64,000 bases of DNA, taken from positions 62,001-126,000 of the forward strand of contig NZ_FRCC01000002.1 of NCBI RefSeq assembly GCF_900142775.1, given 5' to 3'. This document shows positions 55,616 to 64,000 of this stretch, piece after piece. The notes under the pieces were generated by a model. It was given only the letters and a program-made list of their open reading frames with translations. It was not told the origin of the DNA and made no database searches. Both the position numbers and the translations under genes were made by a program. The stretch's first letter is position 1, and the number at the start of each line of letters is the position of its first letter. Source of the DNA: Flavobacterium flevense (GTDB lineage: Bacteria > Bacteroidota > Bacteroidia > Flavobacteriales > Flavobacteriaceae).

Positions 55616-58051
55616 ATGGGACACAAAAACAGTAATATTCCTGTAAAAGTATTTGTCAGTTATATGATTCTGGCATCGCTTGTTGCAAGCGTGGGTTGGA
55701 TTTTATATACTGAAAACATGGATTATTCTAAGATTGAAAACAAAATAGCTTTTGAAAAAAATAAGGTATTAAAAGTAAGCCAGCTTTTTTCGAATGTGTA
55801 TAAAACAGAAAGTCTGGCCCGAAAAACAATTCAGTCTAATTCTGAAACAGATTACAAAGAGTATATTCAGGAAACTAATTCTTTACAAAAGAGAATTGGT
55901 ATTTTAAAAAAATCGCTTTCCAGCGAATACCAAATTAAATTACTGGATAGTGTGATGGTATTGCTCACCGAAAAAACGCAAAACATTAAACATCTTAAAG
56001 CCATAAAAAGTAAAACATCCGATGAAGCTTCTGTAAATGAAGCTATTGAGGAATTAACACAATTGGAACTTTCACTCAGCAAATTAAAACTACAGGATTT
56101 CACCAGAGATCCTGAGAAATTAAACAGCCATCAACGTAACGTTTTACAAAATTACATTGATTATCTCAATCAGAATATTCCTGATGACCCCAGCAATACG
56201 CTGACAAAAAAAGAAACCGATTCTATTTTAGCAGCTTCTAAACGATTATTGAGTAAAGTAAAACTGGAAACCGAAAAGAAAAAAGAATCCTTAAGCATCC
56301 AGGAAAGCAAGTTACTTACAAATGAACTTTTAATCTCTGATCAGTTAAGAAAAGTACTTCGTGTTATTGAACAGGAAATCCTGACTGCGTCAGTAAAAAA
56401 CAATAATGAAAAAGAAAAATCCCTAAAAAAAATCAACCAGATCGTTACTTATGCCGCCATTTTAGGATTATTGCTAACCATCGTTTTTTCGATTTTAATT
56501 GCCAGTGATTTTTCAAAAACACAATCATATAAAAAACAACTTGAAATTGCCAATTTCAAAACACAAAACCTGCTCAAAAGCAGGGAACAACTCATTTCTA
56601 CCGTTAGTCATGATTTAAAAACGCCATTGAGCACTATTATGGGCTATGCCGAATTATTGGGCAATTCCACGCTCACCAGCAAGCAGTCTTACTTTACTAA
56701 TAATATCAAAAACTCTTCGGATTATATTTCGAGACTGGTTCAGGATTTACTGGATTTTTCACAAATTGAAGCAGGAAAAATTAATTTGGAAAAAAAATCA
56801 TTTTCCCTGGCCCAAACCATACAGGAAGTAGCCACAAATTTGCAATCGGTTTATTCACAAAAAAATATTGAGTTGCTGATTTCCATAGACGAAAAATTAC
56901 AAAAACCTATTATTGGCGATGCTTTCCGATTAAAACAGGTTTTGATAAATATTATTGGAAATGCCTATAAATTCACTGAAGAAGGCTTTATTAAAATTAC
57001 TGTTCTATTTGATTCCAAGTCTCAAAAAGCTTATATAACTATCGAAGATTCAGGAATAGGAATTGAAAAAGAAAGTCAGAATCTGGTTTTTGAAGAATTT
57101 GCTCAGGCCAATGAAACAATTGAGAAAAAATACGGAGGAACAGGTTTAGGATTAGCCATTTCAAAAAAAATTATCACACTTTTGGGCGGAGATTTATACC
57201 TGAAAAGCAGCTCAAAAAAAGGAAGTTGTTTTGAAATAGTATTAGCTGTAACATTTGATGAACAACCGGAAATTAAAGAAAAAATTCCTGCCAGTTTTGC
57301 ACCAAGCCAACTCAACAAAACGATTGTTGTAGTGGATGACGATTCGGATTTATTACAACTCACTACCGAAGTCCTAAAAGAATTTTATACCGTAATTTCA
57401 TTTTCAAATGCAGAACATGCTTTACAAAGCTTAACATCTGAACCGTTTGACATGCTTATAACAGACATTCAGATGCCCGTAACGGATGGTTTTGAACTAC
57501 TTAAAAAATTACAGAAAAAGAAGAACAAATCATATCGTGAGCAGCCTGTTATTGCTGTAACCGGAAGAACCGATCTGGCTGAAGAAATCTACAAAAAAGC
57601 CGGTTTCACAGCTATCCTCAAAAAACCGTTTACTCCGGCTATTCTGTTGCAGACAATTGACGCTATTTTTAACAAAGCAGCACTTCCTGTACAGGAAAAT
57701 GAGATTAAAAAACCTAAAAATGAAAATGAGTTGTTCTCTTTAGATTCCTTAAAATTGTTTTTAAAAGAGGATAATGAAGCCATAAAAACAGTACTTCAAT
57801 CCTTTATAACATCAACCAATTCCAATCTTTTTATGCTCGAAAACAGTATAAAAACCATTGATTATGAACGAATTAAACAAGTATCCCATAAAATGGCGCC
57901 CATGTTCAAACAGATTGAGGCTACGGAAATTGCCGGGATTTTAAACAATCTTGAATCTAAGGATTATAGTGATGCTGAACTGCAAGCCATATATTTAGAT
58001 ATAAAATCAAAAATAAAAACCCTGCTTCAGGATCTTGAAAAAGTGATTTAA
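55616..58051 (+). CDS. Hybrid sensor histidine kinase with receiver and Hpt
   Basis: 811 residues. Two membrane helices (~11-31 and ~278-298) enclose a helical periplasmic sensor domain without recognised fold. Then HisKA (His332 in TVSHDLKTPLS), HATPase (NIIGNAYKF, GGTGLGLAISKKI), a receiver (VVVDDDSDLL, Asp in LITDIQMPVTDG), and a C-terminal Hpt with His758 (QVSHKMAPMFK). It is a complete phosphorelay protein that would pass phosphate to a separate regulator. It overlaps the sigma-54 regulator gene by 4 bases tail to tail, and that regulator is the natural partner. Confidence 0.92.
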   Translation: MGHKNSNIPVKVFVSYMILASLVASVGWILYTENMDYSKIENKIAFEKNKVLKVSQLFSNVYKTESLARKTIQSNSETDYKEYIQETNSLQKRIGILKKSLSSEYQIKLLDSVMVLLTEKTQNIKHLKAIKSKTSDEASVNEAIEELTQLELSLSKLKLQDFTRDPEKLNSHQRNVLQNYIDYLNQNIPDDPSNTLTKKETDSILAASKRLLSKVKLETEKKKESLSIQESKLLTNELLISDQLRKVLRVIEQEILTASVKNNNEKEKSLKKINQIVTYAAILGLLLTIVFSILIASDFSKTQSYKKQLEIANFKTQNLLKSREQLISTVSHDLKTPLSTIMGYAELLGNSTLTSKQSYFTNNIKNSSDYISRLVQDLLDFSQIEAGKINLEKKSFSLAQTIQEVATNLQSVYSQKNIELLISIDEKLQKPIIGDAFRLKQVLINIIGNAYKFTEEGFIKITVLFDSKSQKAYITIEDSGIGIEKESQNLVFEEFAQANETIEKKYGGTGLGLAISKKIITLLGGDLYLKSSSKKGSCFEIVLAVTFDEQPEIKEKIPASFAPSQLNKTIVVVDDDSDLLQLTTEVLKEFYTVISFSNAEHALQSLTSEPFDMLITDIQMPVTDGFELLKKLQKKKNKSYREQPVIAVTGRTDLAEEIYKKAGFTAILKKPFTPAILLQTIDAIFNKAALPVQENEIKKPKNENELFSLDSLKLFLKEDNEAIKTVLQSFITSTNSNLFMLENSIKTIDYERIKQVSHKMAPMFKQIEATEIAGILNNLESKDYSDAELQAIYLDIKSKIKTLLQDLEKVI

Positions 58052-59382
58052 TTAATATCGTACAATTTGAGTTTGTTGTACAGGGTTTTTCGGGTGATTT
58101 TCAGCAATTTTGCCGCTTCGGATTTATTATTTTTGGTTTTAACCAAAGCATTTTCAATGGCTTCTTTTTCATTTTCTGATAAAGAAAAGGAATCATTTTT
58201 AGCTTCCTTCTGAGAAAAAAATTCAACAGGCAACACAGCACTTTCAATAAAATCGCCCTGTGTTAATAAAGTGGCACGTTTTACGCAATTCTGCAATTCC
58301 CTTAAATTTCCGGGCCAACTGTAGTTTTGAAAAATACTCACCACTTCTTTAGAAAACCCAATGACCTCTTTATGCAATTGTGCATTGGCTTTTTCGAGAA
58401 AAAACTCTGCAAATAAAATCAAATCTTCTTCACGCTCAGCAAGTGAAGGCGAATGAATAGAAAACTCATTAATACGATGGTATAAATCCTCCCTGAAATC
58501 ACCGTTTTTAACTGCTTCACGCAAATCTTCGTTAGTCGCTGTGACAATCCGGATATCTACTTCTATTTCCTTATTACTGCCCACAGGTTTGATTTTTCTT
58601 TCCTGCAAAGCACGCAACAACTGGATTTGGTTTTCATAAGACAAATTTCCTATTTCATCTAAAAAAAGAGTTCCGCCATTAGCGGCTTCAAAATAGCCTA
58701 CTTTATCTGAAATAGCACCTGTAAAAGAACCTTTTAAATGTCCAAAAAATTCGCTGGCCGCCAGTTCCTTTGGAATTGCTCCACAGTCAACAGCAATAAA
58801 ATTATTTTGTTTTCGGTGACTTTGCTGGTGAATACTCTGAGCAATAACCTCTTTACCGGTTCCGCTTTCGCCAATAATCAAAACAGACATATCCGTTGGA
58901 CTCACCAGCTTTATATGTTCCAATAATTTTCTGGAAGCAGTAGAAATTCCCTGAACATAACCTTTTACAGTCTTTTCTTTAACTGGCTTTTTGGTTTGCT
59001 TTTGAGGTGTATCAGTTGTTTTTTCTGTGGCTAATGCATTGCCAATAACCACTAAAACCTCATCAGGATTAAAGGGCTTAGAAATATAATCGGCAGCACC
59101 GTTTTTTATGGCTTTAACAGCGGTACTCACTTCTGAATAACCTGTCATTAAAATAACCGGAGTATCCGGATAAGTGGTTTTAAACTCTGCCAGTAATTCA
59201 ATTCCGTCTGCATCCGGCAATCTTAAATCAGTTAAAATTAAATCAAATGCTTCATTTTGTGCTAATAAACGTGCTTCTGTTGCCGAAAAAGCGATGCTCA
59301 CTGCATAGTTATTTTTTATCAGAAACTTTTCTAACAGTTTACAAAACGAAATATCATCTTCAATAATTAAAATCTTCAACAT
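58048..59382 (-). CDS. Sigma-54-dependent response regulator (NtrC/AtoC family)
   Basis: 444 residues. Receiver (Asp52 in LILTDLRLPDADG), AAA+ domain with Walker A GESGTGKEV, sigma-54 contact loop GSFTGA (Ser in place of the usual Ala), Walker B GGTLFLDEIG, and a C-terminal Fis-type HTH (NKSEAAKLLKITRKTLYNKL). It activates sigma-54 promoters when phosphorylated. rpoN at 12164 encodes its polymerase partner. It converges on the hybrid kinase gene with a 4-base overlap. Confidence 0.94.
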   Translation of the reverse strand: MLKILIIEDDISFCKLLEKFLIKNNYAVSIAFSATEARLLAQNEAFDLILTDLRLPDADGIELLAEFKTTYPDTPVILMTGYSEVSTAVKAIKNGAADYISKPFNPDEVLVVIGNALATEKTTDTPQKQTKKPVKEKTVKGYVQGISTASRKLLEHIKLVSPTDMSVLIIGESGTGKEVIAQSIHQQSHRKQNNFIAVDCGAIPKELAASEFFGHLKGSFTGAISDKVGYFEAANGGTLFLDEIGNLSYENQIQLLRALQERKIKPVGSNKEIEVDIRIVTATNEDLREAVKNGDFREDLYHRINEFSIHSPSLAEREEDLILFAEFFLEKANAQLHKEVIGFSKEVVSIFQNYSWPGNLRELQNCVKRATLLTQGDFIESAVLPVEFFSQKEAKNDSFSLSENEKEAIENALVKTKNNKSEAAKLLKITRKTLYNKLKLYDIN

Positions 59383-59443
59383 TATACTGGCACATTTTAT
59401 GCTAAAATAAGACTTATATTATTGGAATTTCATAAAATTATGC

Positions 59444-59477
59444 AAAAAAAAGAGGCTGTAAAATACAACCTCTTTTT
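59444..59477 (-). terminator. Terminator downstream of the paralogous small-protein cluster
   Basis: On the minus strand AAAAAGAGG pairs with CCTCTTTTT and is followed by T. It lies beyond the decayed fourth copy and closes that transcription unit. Confidence 0.7.
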
Positions 59478-59503
59478 CATAAACAATAAGTTAATTCACC
59501 AAC

Positions 59504-59757
59504 TTATTTTTTGCATCAGTTCCCATCGACATCTGTAAAAACAGTAGCCGTTTGGTCTTTTACTGTAATTTCTAAACTATATTCTTTTTTTGTCATTTAC
59601 TCAGGATTCAGATAAAACAGCATCCGGACAGCATTTTAAAACTTCAATTTCCGGAGCTGTTTCCTCTGCAGGATTTGCCTCTTTCCTGAGCCTGTGATCT
59701 TAAAAGTGGTTAAACTTGCTAGTATAATTACTGTTTAACAGGATTCACTTTTTTTTA
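59504..59757 (-). pseudogene. Decayed fourth copy of the small exported-protein family
   Basis: On the minus strand the remnant keeps the family's order: a signal-peptide-like segment matching the start of the intact copies, then EIEVLKCCPDAVLSES, a stop, VNDKK, a frameshift, and EYSLEITVKD ... VFTDVDGN, a second stop and CKK. These match PDAVLNKAAVNDKKEYQLQVKVGD and DETGKW in the intact paralogs. The start codon is lost, and at least one frameshift and two stops are present. It accounts for the gene-free stretch 59478-59767. Confidence 0.75.
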
Positions 59758-59767
59758 GGATTCTCTA

Positions 59768-60121
59768 TTATTTCTGAATCCACTTTCCAGTTTCATCAGC
59801 GTATAAAGCACCTTCTTTATCACCAAGTTTAACTTCTAATTTATACTCTTTTTTGTCATTCACATACGCTTTAGTCAATTCAGCATCCGGATATGCTTTC
59901 TTTAAAGATTCAGTCACTGCCGCAGGAACTTCCTCTGATTTTACTTCATTGTAGACACCAGTTGTTTGAGTTGCCTGTTCAGTTGCAGGAGCTGCCTGAT
60001 CTGTAGCCGGAGTTGTTTGCTCTGTAGGAGCTGAATTTTGATCCTGAGCCGGAGTTTCCTGAGCTGACATTGTTGTTAAACTTCCTAATACGATTGCTGC
60101 TGATAAGATTAATTTTTTCAT
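59768..60121 (-). CDS. Small exported Ala/Thr/Gln-rich protein, PepSY-like (paralog 1)
   Basis: 117 residues. The signal peptide MKKLILSAAIVLGSLTTMSAQ is shared almost letter for letter with paralog 2. A low-complexity segment of Glu/Pro/Thr/Ala/Gln repeats (~22-55, containing TEQATQ) follows. A C-terminal domain EEVPAAVTESLKKAYPDAEL TKAYVNDKKEYKLEVK resembles the PepSY-like (DUF2874) fold, a small periplasmic domain. It is the last of three tandem copies on the minus strand. Role unknown. Confidence 0.75.
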   Translation of the reverse strand: MKKLILSAAIVLGSLTTMSAQETPAQDQNSAPTEQTTPATDQAAPATEQATQTTGVYNEVKSEEVPAAVTESLKKAYPDAELTKAYVNDKKEYKLEVKLGDKEGALYADETGKWIQK

Positions 60122-60185
60122 GATGTGTATATTTAAAATGTTATAATTATTTTTCGAATTTATATTTATGGGGATTAATTTTTAT

Positions 60186-60542
60186 TTATTTTTCAATCCA
60201 TTTTCCTGTTTCGTCAGCATATAAAAGACCTTCTTTATCGCCAACTTTAACTTGTAACTGATACTCTTTTTTATCATTTACAGCAGCCTTATTTAAAACG
60301 GCATCCGGGAAGGCTTTTTTCAAAGCTTCAGTTACTGCAGCCGGAACCTCTTCGGTTTTGATTTCAGTGTATTCATTTACTTCCTCTGCTACTGTAGCTT
60401 CTGCAGGAGTTGCTTGTTCTGTCGCCGGAGCTGCCTGTTCTGTAGGAACTGTATTTTTATCTTCGGCAGGAGCTTGATCCTGAGCTGACATTGTTGTTAA
60501 ACTTCCTAATACGATTGCTGCTGATAAGATTAATTTTTTCAT
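60186..60542 (-). CDS. Small exported PepSY-like protein (paralog 2)
   Basis: 118 residues, closest to paralog 1 over both the signal peptide and the C-terminal domain (EEVPAAVTEALKKAFPDAVL NKAAVNDKKEYQLQVKVGD). The linker of Ala/Pro/Glu/Thr repeats differs in length and order. The gap to paralog 1 is 64 bases. No enzyme motif. Confidence 0.75.
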   Translation of the reverse strand: MKKLILSAAIVLGSLTTMSAQDQAPAEDKNTVPTEQAAPATEQATPAEATVAEEVNEYTEIKTEEVPAAVTEALKKAFPDAVLNKAAVNDKKEYQLQVKVGDKEGLLYADETGKWIEK

Positions 60543-60599
60543 GATATGTGTTTTTAAAAAATTGTTTGTTGTTATTTGAGTTTTATTGAAAGCGGTGTC

Positions 60600-60917
60600 C
60601 TATTTTTGAATCCATTTTCCTGTTTTGTCAGCATATAAAGCACCTTCTTTATCACCAACTTTAACATCTAACTGGTATTCATTTTTACCGTTCATATGTG
60701 CTTTATTAATTACTGCATCCGGATAAGCTTTCTTTAAAGATTCAATCACTGCCGCAGGAACTTCTTCTACTTTGATTTCTTTGAATTCGTCTGTTGCAGG
60801 AGCAGCTTGCTCTGTTTGAGCAGGAGTTTCTGCCGGAGTTGTAGTTTCTTGTGCCTGAGCATTCATTGTTGATAAACCTCCTAATACGATTGCTGTAGCT
60901 AAAATTAATTTTTTCAT
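60600..60917 (-). CDS. Small exported PepSY-like protein (paralog 3)
   Basis: 105 residues; signal peptide MKKLILATAIVLGGLSTMNAQ. The linker is shorter (TTPAETPAQTEQAAPATDE) and the C-terminal domain reads EEVPAAVIESLKKAYPDAVI, with MNGKNEYQLDVKVGDKEGAL. This is probably the first gene of the cluster, 57 bases upstream of paralog 2. An inverted repeat (61061-61105) lies about 145 bases upstream and could be a regulatory site. Confidence 0.75.
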   Translation of the reverse strand: MKKLILATAIVLGGLSTMNAQAQETTTPAETPAQTEQAAPATDEFKEIKVEEVPAAVIESLKKAYPDAVINKAHMNGKNEYQLDVKVGDKEGALYADKTGKWIQK

Positions 60918-61060
60918 GATGTGTATATTTTAATATTATTATTGTTTTACACTTAGGACATTGAAATTATTATACCAATATTACTTTAACCAACCTAAAA
61001 CCGATAAAAACATTGATTTACAAGGATTTAAAAGAAAATTGTAATATGTATTTATTATAA

Positions 61061-61105
61061 AAAGTGTGTAAAAGAAGAACAAACTGTATCTTTTTTACAC
61101 ACTTT
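61061..61105. promoter_or_regulatory. Inverted repeat upstream of the small-protein cluster
   Basis: AAAGTGTGTAAAA (61061-61073) and TTTTACACACTTT (61093-61105) are 13-bp perfect arms. It lies between the accC terminator and the PepSY-like cluster (start 60917), where a regulator could bind. The rest of 60918-61163 holds nothing else identifiable. Confidence 0.5.
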
Positions 61106-61112
61106 AGTACAC

Positions 61113-61142
61113 AAAAAAAGCCGCACATTACTGTACGGCTTC
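61113..61142 (-). terminator. Terminator of the fabH-accB-accC unit
   Basis: On the minus strand AGCCGTAC pairs with GTGCGGCT (one mismatch) and is followed by a run of T. Confidence 0.8.
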
Positions 61143-61163
61143 TCATTTTATCGATAAAAACTT

Positions 61164-62510
61164 TTATTCCGGGTCATTCATTTTAAATGTATCCATAAAA
61201 GCAGTGGTATAATCACCTGCAATGTAGCGAGGATCATCCATTAATTGTCTATGGAAAGGAATTGTAGTTTTAATACCTTCAATTACAAATTCGTCTAATG
61301 CTCTTCTCATTTTACTGATTGCTTCTTCACGAGATTGGGCAGTAGTAATTAATTTGGCAATCATCGAATCATAATTAGGCGGAATAGTATAACCTGAATA
61401 TACGTGAGTATCTAAACGCACACCATGACCACCCGGCATATGTAAGGTAGTGATTTTTCCCGGTGAAGGTCTGAAATCATTATAGGGATCTTCGGCATTG
61501 ATACGACATTCGATAGCGTGTAATTCCGGCAAATAGTTTTTCCCTGAAATTGGAATTCCGGCTGCTACCATAATTTGCTCACGAATTAAATCATAATCAA
61601 TTACCTGCTCAGTAATAGGATGTTCCACCTGAATACGAGTATTCATTTCCATGAAGTAGAAATTACGGTGTTTATCTACTAAGAATTCAACAGTTCCGGC
61701 ACCTTCATATTTAATATATTCTGCTGCTTTTACTGCTGCTTCTCCCATTTTCTGACGCAATTCGTCAGTCATAAATGGTGAAGGTGTTTCTTCCGTTAAT
61801 TTCTGGTGACGTCTTTGTACAGAGCAATCTCTTTCAGAAAGGTGACATGCTTTTCCATAAGCATCACCTACAACCTGAATTTCAATATGACGTGGTTCTT
61901 CAATTAATTTCTCCATGTACATTCCGTCATTTCCAAAAGCAGCTGCTGCTTCCTGACGTGCACTTTCCCAAGCTTTATGAAGTTCTTCTTCTTTCCAGAT
62001 AGCACGCATTCCTTTTCCACCACCACCAGCAGTAGCTTTCATCATAACAGGATATCCTATTTCTTTAGCTACTATTTGTGCTTGTTCAAAAGATTCTAAA
62101 ATTCCCTCAGAACCAGGCACACATGGAACACCGGCTTCAATCATAGTTGATTTTGCAGAAGCTTTATCTCCCATTCTGTCAATCATTTCAGGTGCAGCTC
62201 CAATGAACTTAATCCCGTGTTCCTGACAGATTTTAGAAAATTTAGAATTTTCAGAAAGGAATCCGTATCCAGGATGTATTGCATCAGCATTCGTAATTTC
62301 GGCTGCAGCAATAATATTTGACATTTTCAAATAAGAAAGGTTACTTGGCGGTGGTCCAATACAAACCGCTTCGTCAGCAAATTTCACGTGTAAACTTTCT
62401 GCATCGGCTGTAGAGTAAACGGCTACTGTTTTAATACCCATTTCTTTGCAAGTTCTAATTACACGAAGTACAATCTCCCCTCTATTTGCAATTAATATTT
62501 TTTTAAACAT
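61164..62510 (-). CDS. accC: Acetyl-CoA carboxylase, biotin carboxylase subunit
   Basis: 448 residues, the normal length. It carboxylates the biotin on AccB with ATP and bicarbonate, the first step of fatty-acid synthesis. N-terminal domain [22 protein letters not shown]-grasp glycine-rich loop [15 protein letters not shown], the [13 protein letters not shown] and [14 protein letters not shown] active-site segments, and a complete C-terminal lobe. The intergenic gap to accB is 109 bases and contains a small tandem repeat. Confidence 0.97.
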   Translation of the reverse strand: MFKKILIANRGEIVLRVIRTCKEMGIKTVAVYSTADAESLHVKFADEAVCIGPPPSNLSYLKMSNIIAAAEITNADAIHPGYGFLSENSKFSKICQEHGIKFIGAAPEMIDRMGDKASAKSTMIEAGVPCVPGSEGILESFEQAQIVAKEIGYPVMMKATAGGGGKGMRAIWKEEELHKAWESARQEAAAAFGNDGMYMEKLIEEPRHIEIQVVGDAYGKACHLSERDCSVQRRHQKLTEETPSPFMTDELRQKMGEAAVKAAEYIKYEGAGTVEFLVDKHRNFYFMEMNTRIQVEHPITEQVIDYDLIREQIMVAAGIPISGKNYLPELHAIECRINAEDPYNDFRPSPGKITTLHMPGGHGVRLDTHVYSGYTIPPNYDSMIAKLITTAQSREEAISKMRRALDEFVIEGIKTTIPFHRQLMDDPRYIAGDYTTAFMDTFKMNDPE

Positions 62511-62520
62511 CTTTTAAAAG

Positions 62521-62548
62521 TTAGAAGTTAGAAGTTAGAAGTTAGAAA
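62521..62548. repeat. Four tandem heptamers TTAGAAG
   Basis: Four copies (the last ending TTAGAAA) directly upstream of accC in the accB-accC gap. A second short direct repeat, CAATCTAAAAT, follows near 62589-62612. Simple-sequence repeat with possible slippage. Confidence 0.7.
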
Positions 62549-62619
62549 TCAAGAATGCAATGGATTTGAATATGGATTCAAGGTGTTGCAATCTAAAATT
62601 TCAATCTAAAATCTTAAAT

Positions 62620-63099
62620 TTATGATGGGTCTACTAAAAATAAAGGTTGGTCAAATTCAACCGGAGACATATCATCAACTAAAATTTTAACGATTTTTCC
62701 AGAAATTTCAGATTCGATTTCATTAAATAATTTCATCGCTTCTACCACACAAAGTACATCTCCCTTAGCAATAGAAGTTCCTACTTCAACAAACATTGGT
62801 TTATCCGGAGATGGTTTTCTATAGAAAGTACCAATCATTGGCGATTTTATAGTAATGAATTTTGAATCCTCAACAACTGGTGCTGCTGCAACCGGTGTAG
62901 CTGCTGCAACCGGAGCCGCGGCAATAATTTGCTGAGCTGGAGCCTGAGCTGGCATTTGTTGTACGTAAGTAGGCTCTGAAGCAGGGCTTTCTAATGTTGT
63001 TCTAATGGTAATTTTAACATCATCCATCTCCAGTTTCACCTCGGCAACACCAGAATTAGATACAAATTTGATTAGGTTCTGAATTTCTTTTAAATCCAT
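62620..63099 (-). CDS. accB: Acetyl-CoA carboxylase, biotin carboxyl carrier protein
   Basis: 159 residues. N-terminal MDLKEIQNLIKFVSNSGVAE domain, a Pro/Ala-rich linker (residues ~42-82) and the C-terminal biotinyl domain. The biotinylation lysine lies in VVEAMKLFNE (residue ~123), and the thumb region PDKPMFVEVG precedes it. It carries the carboxyl group from AccC to the carboxyltransferase. It follows fabH by 24 bases. Confidence 0.95.
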   Translation of the reverse strand: MDLKEIQNLIKFVSNSGVAEVKLEMDDVKITIRTTLESPASEPTYVQQMPAQAPAQQIIAAAPVAAATPVAAAPVVEDSKFITIKSPMIGTFYRKPSPDKPMFVEVGTSIAKGDVLCVVEAMKLFNEIESEISGKIVKILVDDMSPVEFDQPLFLVDPS

Positions 63100-63123
63100 A
63101 ATATTTGTGATTTTAGTTTAAAT

Positions 63124-64000
63124 TTATTTTTTGTCGTATGCCCACTTCAGATAGATAGAACCCCAGGTGAATCCTCCTCCGAATGCAGCAAAAATAATAG
63201 TATCTCCTTTTTTAAACAAATGTTCAAAATCATTTAAAACAAGTGGCAACGTAGCTGATGTGGTATTTCCATATCTTTCAATATTCATCAAAACCTTAGA
63301 TTCTTCCAGATTCATCCTGCTGGCAGTAGCATCAATAATACGCTTATTTGCCTGATGTGGTACTAAGAAATTTACATCTTCATTAGTAAGATTATTTCTT
63401 TTAAGGATTTGTTCACTTGCATCGGCCATATTGGTCACAGCATATTTAAATACTGTTTTTCCGTCTTGTCTTATGCTATGTCTTTTTTCTTCTATAGTTT
63501 GAATAGTAGTTGGATGAAGAGATCCTCCTGCATCAATTTTAAGAAAATCGCGGCCTACACCATCACTTCTTAAATACTCATCCTGTAATCCTAAACCTTC
63601 ATAATTAGGTTCGAATAAAACCGCTCCTGCTCCGTCTCCAAAAATAATACACGTAGTTCTATCAGTATAATCAACTATCGATGACATTTTATCGGCACCT
63701 ATTAGTAATACTTTTTTATATCTTCCTGATTCGATATATGCTGCAGCTGTAGACATTCCGTATAAAAAACTGGAACAAGCTGCCTGTAAATCATAAGCAA
63801 AGGCATTTGTAGCCCCTATTTGAGTAGCAACATAAGCTCCTGTTGCCGAAACCTGCATATCCGGAGTTGCAGTTGCCATTACAACCATATCAATTTCTAA
63901 GGGATCTATATTGGCTTTAGCTATTAAATCCTGAGCTGCTTTTATGGCTAAATAAGAAGTTCCTTTATCGGCATCTTTTAAAATTCTTCTTTCTTTTATT
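63124..64000 (-). CDS. fabH: 3-oxoacyl-ACP synthase III (FabH), 5' end outside window
   Basis: The frame is open to the last base of the window (the visible N-terminal part begins IKERRILKDADKGTSYLA), so about 40 residues lie outside. The catalytic Cys is in AACSSFLYG, the His in LVPHQANKRI and the Asn in RYGNTTSATL. It condenses acetyl-CoA with malonyl-ACP to start fatty-acid elongation. With accB and accC it forms a fatty-acid initiation operon. Confidence 0.95.
   Translation of the reverse strand, partial: IKERRILKDADKGTSYLAIKAAQDLIAKANIDPLEIDMVVMATATPDMQVSATGAYVATQIGATNAFAYDLQAACSSFLYGMSTAAAYIESGRYKKVLLIGADKMSSIVDYTDRTTCIIFGDGAGAVLFEPNYEGLGLQDEYLRSDGVGRDFLKIDAGGSLHPTTIQTIEEKRHSIRQDGKTVFKYAVTNMADASEQILKRNNLTNEDVNFLVPHQANKRIIDATASRMNLEESKVLMNIERYGNTTSATLPLVLNDFEHLFKKGDTIIFAAFGGGFTWGSIYLKWAYDKK

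Overview
The window is chromosomal DNA from a Bacteroidota bacterium, most likely a Flavobacterium or close relative. The evidence is AT-rich DNA, a SusC/SusD polysaccharide-utilisation locus (PUL), a type IX secretion (T9SS) sorting domain on an amylase, TAnnTTTG promoter elements, and many proteins whose best-known relatives are flavobacterial. There is no rRNA operon, prophage, full insertion sequence or CRISPR array.

Layout. 1-8.1 kb: end of a CPA2-type cation/proton antiporter, an SMR exporter, a DUF5686 envelope protein, an exported MORN-repeat protein and a GH63-type glucosidase. 8.2-10.1 kb: an unrecognised coiled-coil membrane protein, then about 0.9 kb of gene-free DNA with two tandem copies of a ~280 bp hairpin-rich repeat and one copy of a structured element. 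10.2-25.5 kb: housekeeping genes (asnS, rpoN, tdk, rsmI, recJ, a GT9 glycosyltransferase, lpxH-like, queD, enoyl-CoA hydratase) with small accessory inserts: a GxxExxY cassette bracketed by inverted repeats, a HopJ-family gene, and an AAA ATPase with a 21-bp inverted repeat in its promoter. 25.5-27.0 kb: a tRNA-Ala remnant, an intact tRNA-Ala(GGC) and an Abi-alpha (DUF4393) defence-type gene among decayed DNA. 27.2-51.7 kb: a starch/alpha-glucan PUL, all on the minus strand: GH31, hybrid two-component sensor, a formylglycine-generating-enzyme-like lipoprotein, GH13 (SusA-like), FN3 lipoprotein, T9SS-exported GH13, SusE, SusD, SusC, GH97 (SusB-like) and a SusR-like regulator. 51.8-59.4 kb: lipid A deacylase (LpxR-like), mtgA, an S9 peptidase, a hybrid histidine kinase and a sigma-54 response regulator. 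59.4-61 kb: three tandem paralogous small exported proteins plus a fourth, decayed copy. 61.1-64 kb: accC, accB and the start-truncated fabH.

How it fits together. The T9SS amylase should cut starch at the surface, SusD/SusE bind it, SusC imports oligosaccharides, and the periplasmic SusA-like GH13, SusB-like GH97 and GH31 reduce them to glucose. The SusR-like regulator probably controls susC and GH97: both upstream regions share the same ordered motifs at nearly the same spacing (a -7-like box, 40 bp, GTAGTCAAAA, 76-78 bp, then two GTAGT boxes 11 bp apart). That is the clearest undescribed regulatory signal here. The other leading candidates are a pair of structured elements whose central hairpins differ completely in sequence but stay perfectly paired, a MITE-like 113-bp insert with 10-bp flanking direct repeats, and the GxxExxY cassette. 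All functions are read from sequence only; no database search was run.
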